Shown here: one piece after another, positions 1 to 8,521 of the stretch
How the letters are laid out: the number at the start of each line of letters is the position of its first letter
Position numbering within the stretch: the stretch's first letter is position 1
Source: Lachnospiraceae bacterium
GTDB taxonomy: Bacteria > Bacillota > Clostridia > Lachnospirales > Lachnospiraceae
DNA: 39,710 bases
Assembly (NCBI GenBank): GCA_024681795.1
Contig: JAILAD010000014.1
Location: forward strand, 1 to 39,710
Reading direction: 5' to 3'
Position numbers and translations under genes: made by a program
Notes under the pieces: generated by a model
What the model saw: the letters and a program-made list of their open reading frames with translations, nothing else
What the model was told of the DNA's origin: nothing
Databases searched by the model: none

Positions 1-30
1 AAAAGCCAAATACCAGCATATCATTTCCAT
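1..30 (-). CDS. start of a truncated downstream gene
   Basis: A frame opens with ATG at 30 on the minus strand (MEMICWYLAF) and runs off the window edge. AGAGAGGA lies about 8-10 bases upstream. It starts 15 bases after the stop of the methyltransferase gene, so it probably continues the same operon. Ten residues are too few to assign a family. Confidence 0.3.
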   Translation of the reverse strand, partial: MEMICWYLAF

Positions 31-45
31 TTTCCGGTCCTCTCT

Positions 46-1662
46 CTACCCTTTAATACGAAGTCCTTTCGGATAATGATTCTTCAAAACGCCGTTTGAA
101 GCCTTACCGAATCCCAAAGAATATCCTTCATAAGTAACAAGAGTCCAGCCCTTTAAATCTGCGGGAATACCATATAACTGTTCTCCCCTGAAATACGAAA
201 GTGCCTTATCCTCCTGCTCTTGCGTGAGTGCCAGTGTGCATTTCACATCCTCCGCCCCCAGCGTTCTTGCAAGCGCCAGCGAAGGCTCAAAACGGTTCTT
301 TGCAAATGTTCCCACATGAAGTCCGGCCCGTTCGATCCGGACGCCTTTCCCTGAAAAATAAAACGGCTCGATGTATAAATTGTCCCCGAACAGTGCGGCA
401 ACCCTTTGATCCTTCGGGGAATAGGTGGTCACTTCCGTAAAATTCCTCCTGCCCTTTTCAGTCAGGCTTTCCTTTTCAAACAACCCGAAGCTTTCTCTCA
501 TTTCACGGCTCAGTGCAATATTCTTGCCTCGCTCTTTCTCAAAATTCCTGACATTTTTTCTTTTGGAATTTCCGGATTTTTCCCCGGCTGTCTTTTCTTC
601 TCCCCGGACGGCAAATCCTTCTTCCTGCTTCTCTATTTCCTTTGGAAAATCCGTATTATCCGGATTTTGCGGAAGATCATCGCGTACCAGCACCGCTGCA
701 AAATGCCCCTCGCCCTTCTGAAGATGCGGCCAGATACGCACACAGTTTCGGATGGAACGCGCCGTATTTTCTTCTTCGGAAGATGAGAGGGTTTTTCCGC
801 ACCACTCCGGTCTGCCGGGAGATACCGCTTTCCTTATGTCTTCCGGGATTCCGGCCGTATGAAAATCCGGATATTCCGATAAAATCCATGCAATATTTTC
901 TTCGTCTTCTGCCGGTGCAAAGGTACAGGTGGAATAAACAAGCCTGCCGCCCGGGGATACGCATTTTACTGCCTCTTTCAGAATTTCCCTCTGACGAAAG
1001 GCGCACATTTCCACATTTTCGGGACTCCACTCGGTAAGCGCCGCCTCTTCTTTCCGAAACATTCCTTCTCCCGAACAGGGTGCATCCACCACCACGCAGT
1101 CAAAGAATTCCGGAAAAAGCTCCGCGATTTTTTCCGGTGTTTCGTTTAAAACCAGGGCGTTGGAAATTCCCATACGCTCAATATTTTCCGAAAGAATCTT
1201 CACCCTTGCCGGATGGATTTCGTTGCTTACAAGGATACCCTCTCCGCGAAGCGCATCGCCGAGCGCGGTCGATTTTCCGCCCGGAGCTGCACATAAATCC
1301 AGGACTTTTTCACCGGGCTTTACATCGGCAAGCGCTGCTGCCACCATTGCAGATGGTTCCTGCAGATAAAATGCTCCGGCCTCATGATAAATACTTTTTC
1401 CGGGGAAGGAATTCTCCTTCACATAAAAACCGCTCCCGCTCCACGGTACCGCACCGTCCGTAAATTCTGAAATCACATTTTCCGGAATTACCGCACCTGC
1501 GTTTCCGGATTCGTTCGTTTCTCCAGCCGGCTTCGGCAGGCGGGAGAAAGAAAAACGAAGCCCCTTTGCCTCGCCCTCTTTAGCGAAAGCCCCGGCAAAC
1601 GCTTCGTATTCATCCCCCATCAGGGTCTTCATTCTGTTTTCAAATTCTTCAGGCAGATTCAT
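46..1662 (-). CDS. RsmB/RsmF (NOL1/NOP2/Sun) family RNA m5C methyltransferase
   Basis: Probable SAM-dependent cytosine-C5 methyltransferase acting on 16S rRNA or tRNA. The Rossmann SAM site VLDLCAAPGGK is at residues 120-130. The family's two cysteines are present: DAPCSGEGMF (Cys196, product release) and STCTF (Cys246, the expected covalent nucleophile). A highly charged linker around residues 340-400 leads to a C-terminal RsmF-like RNA-binding region, giving 538 aa, as in long RsmF-type enzymes. It is the last complete gene of the minus-strand unit, 33 bp after the thioesterase. The family is clear; the target base cannot be told from the sequence. Confidence 0.9.
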   Translation of the reverse strand: MNLPEEFENRMKTLMGDEYEAFAGAFAKEGEAKGLRFSFSRLPKPAGETNESGNAGAVIPENVISEFTDGAVPWSGSGFYVKENSFPGKSIYHEAGAFYLQEPSAMVAAALADVKPGEKVLDLCAAPGGKSTALGDALRGEGILVSNEIHPARVKILSENIERMGISNALVLNETPEKIAELFPEFFDCVVVDAPCSGEGMFRKEEAALTEWSPENVEMCAFRQREILKEAVKCVSPGGRLVYSTCTFAPAEDEENIAWILSEYPDFHTAGIPEDIRKAVSPGRPEWCGKTLSSSEEENTARSIRNCVRIWPHLQKGEGHFAAVLVRDDLPQNPDNTDFPKEIEKQEEGFAVRGEEKTAGEKSGNSKRKNVRNFEKERGKNIALSREMRESFGLFEKESLTEKGRRNFTEVTTYSPKDQRVAALFGDNLYIEPFYFSGKGVRIERAGLHVGTFAKNRFEPSLALARTLGAEDVKCTLALTQEQEDKALSYFRGEQLYGIPADLKGWTLVTYEGYSLGFGKASNGVLKNHYPKGLRIKG

Positions 1663-1695
1663 AGTCTTCCTCTGACAGATCCCGTTTCCGGTTCC

Positions 1696-2091
1696 CTATC
1701 GTTTCGTCTTATATCCGGTGATGTTTACCATCGTCAGCAGAGTTCCGTCCTCATCCGTAATCGGCATCTGGTAATAGCAGGTCGTTCTTCCGTCGCGAAT
1801 GCAGTTTGCGGTACAGATTAATTTCTTTCCCCTGCAGCTTTTCAGAAAACTCATATTCGCATCCAGTGAAACAATACTGGGATCCTCATGGTTGGTTGCA
1901 ACCGCAAACGCAAAATCGGCCAGCGTATAGTAAACCGCACCCATCACACCGCCGACCGCGTTCCGGTGCATTTCATTTAATTCAATACTGCATTTGGAAT
2001 ATTTGTCTCCGACTTCTTCAATCACCGCCCCGCTTTCGGTAGCATACCGGTCCTTACTGAAGAATTCCTTTATTTCTTCGATTGTTTTCAT
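1696..2091 (-). CDS. PaaI-type hotdog-fold thioesterase
   Basis: 131 aa, the usual length for a single hotdog domain. The segment HRNAVGGVMGAVYYTLADFA (about residues 42-61) matches the helix and surrounding loop of PaaI/YbgC-like acyl-CoA thioesterases, which carry a catalytic Asp or Asn there. Expected to hydrolyse acyl-CoA or acyl-ACP thioesters in the cytosol. It lies 48 bp downstream of the FAD oxidoreductase gene and 33 bp upstream of the RNA methyltransferase gene. Its place in an operon with an acyl ligase, carrier proteins and acyltransferases suggests it trims or recycles acyl thioesters of that pathway. That role is inferred. Confidence 0.8.
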   Translation of the reverse strand: MKTIEEIKEFFSKDRYATESGAVIEEVGDKYSKCSIELNEMHRNAVGGVMGAVYYTLADFAFAVATNHEDPSIVSLDANMSFLKSCRGKKLICTANCIRDGRTTCYYQMPITDEDGTLLTMVNITGYKTKR

Positions 2092-2139
2092 GTTTTTCCC
2101 TCTTTCATTTCTGTATTCCGTGCAGGCTTCCCTGTCGCT

Positions 2140-3549
2140 TTACGGATTTTCATGAATATATCTTGCCACATACACGCCGCTTGCGGATGCATGCGAAAGC
2201 GAATGTGTCACACCGGAGCCGTCTCCGATGACGAACAGTCCCTTGTTGCAGGTCTCCAGATTTTCGGATAATTCCACTTCCATATTGTAGAATTTTACTT
2301 CCACGCCGTATAAAAGCGTATCGTCATTTGCGGTACCGGGGCAGATTTTATCAAGCGCATAAATCATTTCGATGATTCCGTCCAGGATACGCTTCGGAAT
2401 TACAAGGCTTAAATCTCCCGGCGTTGCCGCAAGCGTGGGAGTCACAAACCCTTCGCGGATACGCTCTTCGTTACTTCTTCTTCCTCTTACCAGATCGCCG
2501 AAACGCTGCACCATAACGCCGCCTCCGAGCATGTTGGAAAGCCTTGCGATACTCTCGCCGTAACCGTTGGAATCCTTAAACGGCTTGGAAAAATGCTTCG
2601 AAACAAGCAATGCAAAATTGGTATTCTCGGTATGTTTCTCCGGGTCCTCGTAACTGTGTCCGTTTACGGTTACGATTCCGTTTGTGTTCTCGTTTACGAC
2701 CGCCCCGTGCGGATTCATACAGAAAGTCCGGACCAGGTCCTCGAATTTCGCGGTACGGTATACAATTTTGCTTTCGTATAATTCATCCGTCAGCGATGAG
2801 AAAATTTCAGCCGGAAGTTCCACACGTACACCGATGTCCACACGGTTTGATTTGGTCGGAATTTCCAGGTCCTTACAAACGCTCTCCATCCATTTCGAAC
2901 CGCTGCGGCCCACGGAAATGATGCATTTTTTACAGGTATATTCGGCATCCTTCGTAAAAATCCGGTAGCCTTCCGTTTTTCCGGATGCTTCTCCCGCATC
3001 CCCTTCCGCACCGGTAATTTTCTCCACTTTCTCCACGGGAGTACGGAAGAGGAATTCTGCTTTGTCCTTCAGCTCGTCATAAAGATTCTCAAGCACCACG
3101 TAATTTATGTCGGTTCCCAGATGACGCACCTGGGCATCCAGAAGATGCAGCCCGTTCTGCAGGCACATTCTCTTAATCTCGGTATTTGCGGTCGAGTATA
3201 ATTTCGTTCCCGCGCCGCCGTGGGATAAGTTAATCTCATCCACGTATTTCATCAAATCGATGGCTTCCTTCTTTCCGATGTACTCAAAAAGCGTGCCGCC
3301 GAACTGATTCGTAATATTGTATTTTCCGTCGGAAAATGCACCGGCTCCGCCGAAGCCGTTCATGATTGCACAGGACTCACAGCCGATGCAGGATTTGATT
3401 TTGACACCGTCTATCGGGCATTTTCTTTTTTCCAGAGGATTTCCCGCCTCGAAAACGGCAATCTTCAGAGAAGGATTTAATTTCACAAGTTCATATGCGG
3501 AAAAAATTCCTCCCGGACCCGCACCTACAATAATCACATCATAGTTCAT
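2140..3549 (-). CDS. COG2509-type FAD-dependent dehydrogenase
   Basis: 469 aa. The N-terminal dinucleotide motif VIIVGAGPGGIFSAYEL with a following acidic residue (FEAG, about 33-36) indicates FAD binding. Around residues 44-62 there is a cysteine cluster (KRKCPID, SCIGCESC), followed by GFGGAGAFSDGKYN, a signature of the poorly characterised COG2509 dehydrogenases. The C-terminal GDGSGVTHSLSHASASG (about 442-458) completes the FAD site. The substrate is unknown. Its position between an acyl carrier protein gene and a thioesterase gene makes an acyl or isoprenoid substrate plausible, since related geranylgeranyl-reductase-like flavoproteins saturate lipid chains; this is inference only. The four cysteines may bind a metal or FeS cluster. 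Confidence 0.8.
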   Translation of the reverse strand: MNYDVIIVGAGPGGIFSAYELVKLNPSLKIAVFEAGNPLEKRKCPIDGVKIKSCIGCESCAIMNGFGGAGAFSDGKYNITNQFGGTLFEYIGKKEAIDLMKYVDEINLSHGGAGTKLYSTANTEIKRMCLQNGLHLLDAQVRHLGTDINYVVLENLYDELKDKAEFLFRTPVEKVEKITGAEGDAGEASGKTEGYRIFTKDAEYTCKKCIISVGRSGSKWMESVCKDLEIPTKSNRVDIGVRVELPAEIFSSLTDELYESKIVYRTAKFEDLVRTFCMNPHGAVVNENTNGIVTVNGHSYEDPEKHTENTNFALLVSKHFSKPFKDSNGYGESIARLSNMLGGGVMVQRFGDLVRGRRSNEERIREGFVTPTLAATPGDLSLVIPKRILDGIIEMIYALDKICPGTANDDTLLYGVEVKFYNMEVELSENLETCNKGLFVIGDGSGVTHSLSHASASGVYVARYIHENP

Positions 3550-3602
3550 AGTTTTCCCCCTTAAAAATATCCGCGAAACGTTGCCGGTGACAGCACCCGT
3601 TT

Positions 3603-3839
3603 CTACTTCCGCTCCTCTATCAGTTTCATGATATCCCCTACCGTCTGCATTTTCGGAAGATCTTCATTGGTAAGGCTTACGTTAAATTCCCCCTCGATTG
3701 CCATTGCCATATAAAGCATCGCAATCGACTTCATGCCGATATCCTCCACCACTCTGGTTTCCTCCGTAACGGAGGAGATATCGATTTCCCCGTCATAAAC
3801 TTCCGCAAGAAGTTTTTTTAATCTCTCCAGTGTATCCAT
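3603..3839 (-). CDS. acyl carrier protein (stand-alone)
   Basis: 78 aa, acidic, four-helix carrier-protein size. The phosphopantetheine attachment site is in VVEDIGMKSIAML, with Ser38 in the position of the Ser of the usual DSL motif; the residues before and after it (MKSIA) differ from housekeeping AcpP, which supports a specialised carrier. It follows the PlsC gene at 3896 by 56 bp and precedes the COG2509 gene by 53 bp. It probably accepts acyl groups from the upstream ligase and hands them to one of the PlsC-type enzymes. Confidence 0.85.
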   Translation of the reverse strand: MDTLERLKKLLAEVYDGEIDISSVTEETRVVEDIGMKSIAMLYMAMAIEGEFNVSLTNEDLPKMQTVGDIMKLIEERK

Positions 3840-3895
3840 ATTTTTCCTCTTCTTTTTTCTTTAAATTCCCTTGAAATCCCCGTTTTACAGTTTCC

Positions 3896-4582
3896 TCAGT
3901 CCGTCCGGGGCACATTCCGTTTTTTACCGTGTGACTTGATATATGCGTAATATGCATGCTCGCACTCGTGCATCTTTTCGGCCGCAATGTCCGTCAGGTG
4001 CTCGATATCCGCCATGGACGGCATTTTTTTATCGCAGTAATCACTGATATAAAATTCCTCGCCAATCATAACGATGGCTCTATTATACCATTTTATCCCT
4101 TTTTTTACATAGACCGGAAGAATCGGAACTCCCGCCTGCCAGGCCATTAAAATCGCACCGGACTTTAATTTTTTGATTTCCCCGTCTCGCTCGAGTCTCC
4201 CCTGCGGAAACATCAAAAGGTAATGTCCTCGTTTCATGACATTCACGGCCTTTCGGATTCCGTCAATGTCGGAGATGTTCCGGTCGATTCCGATGCAGCC
4301 GCAGCCCTTTAAAAGAAAGGATTTCAATTTGTTTCCCATTGCGAGTTCGCCGGCTAAATACCAGAGCCTCCGCCCCATCGAAATCCCGAGCAGTACGGGA
4401 TCGGTAAAGGACGAATGGTTTGCAATCACCAGTGCACCGCTTTTTTTGTCCGGGCGTCTGTTCGAAATATACACTCTCTTCGGCCGGTAAATGATTCCCC
4501 AGATAATTCCTGCAAACAGTCTCGGCAGGTCCATTGCGAGAAATTTGATATCAACCGCTTTATCTTTTTTTACTTCCTTCAT
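3896..4582 (-). CDS. PlsC-like 1-acylglycerol-3-phosphate acyltransferase (second copy)
   Basis: 228 aa with the LPLAT signature: NHSSFTD gives the HX4D motif (His56, Asp61), and FPQGRLERDG is the substrate-binding block III. A hydrophobic segment around residues 20-33 probably anchors it to the membrane. It would transfer an acyl chain from acyl-ACP or acyl-CoA to a lysophosphatidate-like acceptor. Its start overlaps the stop of the preceding plsC-like gene by 4 bp (ATGA), so the two are translationally coupled. Two different PlsC paralogues side by side suggest stepwise acylation or two acceptors. The acceptor is not determinable here. Confidence 0.88.
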   Translation of the reverse strand: MKEVKKDKAVDIKFLAMDLPRLFAGIIWGIIYRPKRVYISNRRPDKKSGALVIANHSSFTDPVLLGISMGRRLWYLAGELAMGNKLKSFLLKGCGCIGIDRNISDIDGIRKAVNVMKRGHYLLMFPQGRLERDGEIKKLKSGAILMAWQAGVPILPVYVKKGIKWYNRAIVMIGEEFYISDYCDKKMPSMADIEHLTDIAAEKMHECEHAYYAYIKSHGKKRNVPRTD

Positions 4583-5235
4583 TTCTTCTTTTCCGCCTTA
4601 AGCCTTCGCTCAAGTTCCGCCTTCAGTTCAAACGTTTTGTCTTCAAAAACCTTCGTAAGCCGTCTTACCTCGTCACCGGAAGGAACCTTCATATCCGTAT
4701 AATCCCGGATGTGGATTTCCTCGCCGATAATCACATGAACCCTTTTTCCGAATCCGTAATTACCGTCCACATAGACCGGCACAACGGGCGCGTCGGTACG
4801 AAGCGCAAGCATCGTGATTCCGGGCATGAACGGGAACGGTTTATCGCCGACCGGCAGTCTTCCCTGCGGGAACACACCGACGGTTTTTCCTTTTTCCAGA
4901 AGCTTTAATGCAGTCCGGATGCATGCGAAATTATGTGCTTCACGGTCCACGTAAACACCGCCCATCGAATACAGAAACCAGGAGAAAAATTTACTCTTCT
5001 GAAACAGTACTTCTCCCATCAGCCAGTGAATCGTACGAAAGAAAAAGACTCTCATATAAAACGGATGATCCCATAAAGACGTGTGATTCGACATTACGAT
5101 ACACGGTTTCGGCAGCCTGTAATGCTTTTTCTTCGGATCCATATAGTAGATTTTCGGGCGCATGTAAAAAATCGCAGTCGGGAATCCCGTCACTTTTACA
5201 AACCCGACCAGGGGCTCAATTGTTCTATCCTTCAT
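4579..5235 (-). CDS. PlsC-like acyltransferase (first copy)
   Basis: 218 aa LPLAT-family protein. NHTSLWD carries the HX4D catalytic pair (His51, Asp56), and FPQGRLP (122-128) is the glycerol-phosphate-binding block. The N-terminal hydrophobic stretch GFVKVTGFPTAIFYM suggests membrane association. GGAG lies about 10 bases before the ATG, inside the 3' end of the ligase gene, which it overlaps by 11 bp. It is similar in motif layout to the next gene but clearly diverged from it. Likely substrate: acyl-ACP made by the adjacent ligase/carrier pair. Confidence 0.88.
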   Translation of the reverse strand: MKDRTIEPLVGFVKVTGFPTAIFYMRPKIYYMDPKKKHYRLPKPCIVMSNHTSLWDHPFYMRVFFFRTIHWLMGEVLFQKSKFFSWFLYSMGGVYVDREAHNFACIRTALKLLEKGKTVGVFPQGRLPVGDKPFPFMPGITMLALRTDAPVVPVYVDGNYGFGKRVHVIIGEEIHIRDYTDMKVPSGDEVRRLTKVFEDKTFELKAELERRLKAEKKK

Positions 5236-7315
5236 TTTTACATTCTCCGGGTATCATAATTTCTGTTTCGCCGCTCTCTGTAACCGGCAGCGTGATATTG
5301 CTCTCTTCGAGACTTTCCACAATATCGCGAAGCGTATAATAACTCCCTGTGGTCGGGCCCTCCACTTCTATTCCGAATACGTTGCAGACTTTAATCAGGA
5401 TTCCGTAGTAGGTCAGGGAATCGCAGCCGAGATCGTTCATCAGGTGATCGTCATCACCGACTTCTTCGGGTTTTACTCCCGCACCCTCCGCAATAATCTC
5501 ACGTACTCTTTCCGCAACCGGTGAATGAAGGGCTTTCTTTTCTTCCTTTAAAGCCTCGTTGATTTTAAATTCCGAAAAAGGAGTCAGCTTTATGCTGTTA
5601 TTCCCAATTCCGCGAAGCAGGTATTTTCTTCCGACTTTGATGGCGGTTTCCGGCATAATCGCATCGTAGGTAAAATAGAAGTCCCTCACCTGGTGACTGA
5701 CGGGAAGTGTTCCGTTTTCCGCAATAATCCGCTGCATCAGGGTATGTACCTCTTCCTCGGTAATGTCCGCCGGAAGGGATACGACCATGGACAGCACTTC
5801 TTCTTTCGACTGACTGCCGCCGCCGGAATTTTTCTCCATTCCGAGTACGGAAAAATTCAGTGCCTCATGCACGTCGAAAGCCTGCTCAACCACATCCGGA
5901 TTGATATTCTCCCCGTTTGCACCGATAACAACGTCGCCGAGACGGCCGAGAATAAAATATCTTCCGTTTTTTTCTTCCAGAACGTCGCCGGTCTCAAACC
6001 ACTCCTCCATCGGAATGACGGTTCCGTCAATCATTCGTTTGGAGCAGGCGGATGCGCTTTTCACGCTTAAAACCCCGTTTTCGTCCAAACGGTACCTGAC
6101 CCCTTCAAACGGTTTTCCGATGGAATTCAGGTTCCGGAGTTTCGGGGTTGATGCGAGTTCCACGGATGTGATTCCGATTTCACTCATACCGTATCCGTTA
6201 AAAAGCGGATACCCCATTCCGTTAAACATCGCAAGCGTGGAATCATGCAGATAGCTTCCGCCGGTGATGCAGAACAGTACCGAAGGTCCGAACAGTTCGT
6301 CCGTTACCTCGTGCATGATTTTTTTGGACCACCGCGCGCCCGCATAGGGGAAAATATTCTGAAGCGTCGTGCAGATTTTAAGACCTTTTTCGAATTTAGC
6401 CTCCGTCTTCTCCCCGCGCTCTTTTAATTTTTTGCGGATTTCTTTTTCAATCGTGTTCCAGAAAAGAGGAACCGCAAAAATATGTGTCACTTCATGAAGT
6501 TTTACGGCCGTCAGAATGCTTTCCGCGGAATAATCCTTCATGAATACCATGATTCTTCCGAAATAGGAAAACCAGAAATAAACCGCTACCAGACCGAAAA
6601 TATGATAAAGCGGCAGGAATACGAGCTGCTTGATTTCGCCGTTATAAAAAGTGGAAACCCTCTTGTTTTCCTTTAAAACCGCTTTCGTATTCAAAAGCTG
6701 GTTCGTCATTTTTTCGCCCGAATAAAAGCAGATTGTTTCTTTCAGGCTGGTAGCGGAAGTCGAAAGTGCGATTTCGTTTTCAAATTCCCGGTCGGGATCA
6801 AATGCAGGTCTTTCTCCTCCGGGGTTGCCGGCCCCGGCTGATTCCTCCGCTGTTCCGCCGGACATTCTTTCTTCGCACTTCTTCCAGAGGATATTATAAT
6901 CTATAAATTCACCCTTCAATTTCGTCGAACGGATCCCCAGAATATATTTAATCTGCAGGGTTTTCAAAATCCCGTCCGAAAGTTCCCTCGGGTGACGCAA
7001 GTTTACAAGATACGGTTTGTTCCCGCTTCGCAAAATCGCCCAGAACGCAATAATCCATTCCGGACAATTGTCCATCTCAAGTGCAACATACTCATGTGTT
7101 GCGCCGATCCGGTCATAAATCGCTTCGGACACGGCATTGATTTTTTCCTTTGCCTCCCCGAACGTGGTGCTCTCTACCAGATATCCGTCATCCGTTTCGT
7201 ACATGACGTTGTCACTGAGGCGGAACATAACCTCATAAATCTCACGATATGTCCCTTCCGACTTTTGAAGGGCATTGCAGTTATATTCAATTAGTTCTCT
7301 GATTTCTTTTGTCAT
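5225..7315 (-). CDS. acyl-AMP ligase fused to C-terminal acyl carrier domain
   Basis: 696 aa in two parts. Residues 1 to about 590 form an ANL adenylation domain: A5-like FNGYGMSEIG, A7/A8 FETGDVLEEKNGRYFILGRLGDV with GANGEN, and an A10-like lysine in IKVGRKYLL. The usual A3 P-loop TSGTTGxPK is degenerate (STSATSLKE), with its glycines lost and the lysine kept. Residues from about 605 form a carrier-protein domain with the phosphopantetheine serine at 633 in LGCDSL. It should activate a fatty or other carboxylic acid with ATP and load it on its own carrier or the stand-alone ACP. It is followed by two PlsC genes with overlaps, so it probably feeds them. The loop degeneracy is typical of divergent members, but activity is not proven. 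Confidence 0.85.
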   Translation of the reverse strand: MTKEIRELIEYNCNALQKSEGTYREIYEVMFRLSDNVMYETDDGYLVESTTFGEAKEKINAVSEAIYDRIGATHEYVALEMDNCPEWIIAFWAILRSGNKPYLVNLRHPRELSDGILKTLQIKYILGIRSTKLKGEFIDYNILWKKCEERMSGGTAEESAGAGNPGGERPAFDPDREFENEIALSTSATSLKETICFYSGEKMTNQLLNTKAVLKENKRVSTFYNGEIKQLVFLPLYHIFGLVAVYFWFSYFGRIMVFMKDYSAESILTAVKLHEVTHIFAVPLFWNTIEKEIRKKLKERGEKTEAKFEKGLKICTTLQNIFPYAGARWSKKIMHEVTDELFGPSVLFCITGGSYLHDSTLAMFNGMGYPLFNGYGMSEIGITSVELASTPKLRNLNSIGKPFEGVRYRLDENGVLSVKSASACSKRMIDGTVIPMEEWFETGDVLEEKNGRYFILGRLGDVVIGANGENINPDVVEQAFDVHEALNFSVLGMEKNSGGGSQSKEEVLSMVVSLPADITEEEVHTLMQRIIAENGTLPVSHQVRDFYFTYDAIMPETAIKVGRKYLLRGIGNNSIKLTPFSEFKINEALKEEKKALHSPVAERVREIIAEGAGVKPEEVGDDDHLMNDLGCDSLTYYGILIKVCNVFGIEVEGPTTGSYYTLRDIVESLEESNITLPVTESGETEIMIPGECKNEG

Positions 7316-7394
7316 AATCCGCTTTCTTTCTTCAAACTTTTTCCCCTTTTACAAAAAGTAATCCGTTCAGAAACATCGAATTATTCCGCAAAAA

Positions 7395-8357
7395 TTATTC
7401 CGCGAAGACATCCTTTTCGGAAAATTTCAGAATTGCGGCATCATACTGCTCCGGATTGGTATAACGAAGATGCGAATGCGCCCCTTCCTTAAACCATTCC
7501 ACTTCCTTTATTTCACTTCCGCATTTCTCAATTAACAGTCTGCTCTTTTCCGGTCTCGAAAAAATATCCTTTTCCCCGTACAAAAAAAGCACCGGAACAC
7601 GCATCCTGTCAATCAGTTTGATCGGCGCGATTTTATCCACATCCGCTCCCGTATTCTTTTTGATTTTTCCCATTACCATGTTTAATACCGGAAATGTCGG
7701 TTTTTTCAAATCAATCATGTGTGTCCGGAAGCTTTCACGGAAGGAAATGAAACATCCGTCCATTACAACCGCCTTTACACTCCGGGGACAGTCCCCGGAA
7801 GAAGTCAGCAAAACCGCCGTGGAGGAACCGACACAGATGGAGTGAAGCCAGATTTTGTGAATGTTCAGTTCGTTTTCCGCAAACCGGATCCACACACGCA
7901 GATCCTCACATTCTTCCTTTCCGATGGTGTTAAATTCCCCGTCGGACAAACCATAGGAACGCTGGTCGATTACAAGCACGTTAAATCCCGCATCTTCATA
8001 AGGCTTTGCATAAAAATAAGAGTATTTCAGGCACTCGCACCGGCCGGGCAGAATAATTACCGCACGGTCATAGCCGAAATCATAATATTCACCTAAGAAA
8101 CGCAGGCCGTCACGACTGACCTCCACTTCTCTCATTTTATCCGTTCTTTCTTCGGCCCATTTGCAGCCTGCATTCCACATTGCAACCTGTTCCTCGTTTG
8201 TGACGCAGGAACATTCTCTTTTGCGGTTCTCCGGATCGGGATTTACAAGATACTCACGATAAACCTTATCCGCAATCGGTGTGGTATAGGCCAGCATAAA
8301 AATCACACCGCCCAGAAGCAATACAACTATAACAATTACTGCAATTATCGGTCCCAT
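7395..8357 (-). CDS. membrane-anchored alpha/beta hydrolase with Cys at the nucleophile elbow
   Basis: 320 aa. Residues 4-24 are a single hydrophobic helix (IIAVIVIVVLLLGGVIFML), so the protein is an anchored or secreted hydrolase. The alpha/beta fold is shown by the strand VIILPGR, the block VLVIDQRSYGLSDG (127-140) and the nucleophile elbow HSICVGSST, where Cys175 stands in place of the GxSxG serine. The remaining triad candidates are Asp264 (FLYGEKDIF) and His294 (EGAHSH). The layout resembles the YqkD-like hydrolase group. It is the first gene of the minus-strand lipid operon, with GAGGAG before its ATG, and has its own promoter at 8393-8421. Likely an esterase or acyltransferase. Confidence 0.8.
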   Translation of the reverse strand: MGPIIAVIVIVVLLLGGVIFMLAYTTPIADKVYREYLVNPDPENRKRECSCVTNEEQVAMWNAGCKWAEERTDKMREVEVSRDGLRFLGEYYDFGYDRAVIILPGRCECLKYSYFYAKPYEDAGFNVLVIDQRSYGLSDGEFNTIGKEECEDLRVWIRFAENELNIHKIWLHSICVGSSTAVLLTSSGDCPRSVKAVVMDGCFISFRESFRTHMIDLKKPTFPVLNMVMGKIKKNTGADVDKIAPIKLIDRMRVPVLFLYGEKDIFSRPEKSRLLIEKCGSEIKEVEWFKEGAHSHLRYTNPEQYDAAILKFSEKDVFAE

Positions 8358-8392
8358 TTAATTCTCCTCATTACATGAATTCCCAAATTTAT

Positions 8393-8421
8393 ATCTTATC
8401 AAAACGGGGAGATTTTCGCAA
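8393..8421 (-). promoter_or_regulatory. sigma-A promoter of the acyl-lipid operon
   Basis: On the minus strand TTGCGA (8421-8416), 17 bases, then TAAGAT (8398-8393), about 36 bases before the hydrolase start codon. It is divergent from the promoter at 8434-8462, and the two -35 elements are only 12 bases apart, so a regulator bound there could affect both units. Confidence 0.5.
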
Positions 8422-8433
8422 GTATGCCGCATA

Positions 8434-8462
8434 TTGATAATTCCTTATTTCTATGGTAAAGT
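8434..8462 (+). promoter_or_regulatory. sigma-A promoter of the degV-degV-fakA operon
   Basis: TTGATA (8434-8439), 17-base spacer, TAAAGT (8457-8462). The predicted transcript starts near 8469. The first gene has AAGGAG at 8507-8512, nine bases before its ATG. Confidence 0.55.
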
Positions 8463-8521
8463 AGAAATAGTGTGTTCATTTCGCACTAATTATTATTATT
8501 TCATTTAAGGAGAATTCTATC

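Noticed and set aside
228-1463. Several plus-strand open frames opposite the RNA methyltransferase gene
   Set aside because: They lack ribosome sites and family motifs and mirror the codon structure of the minus-strand gene, which has all catalytic motifs.
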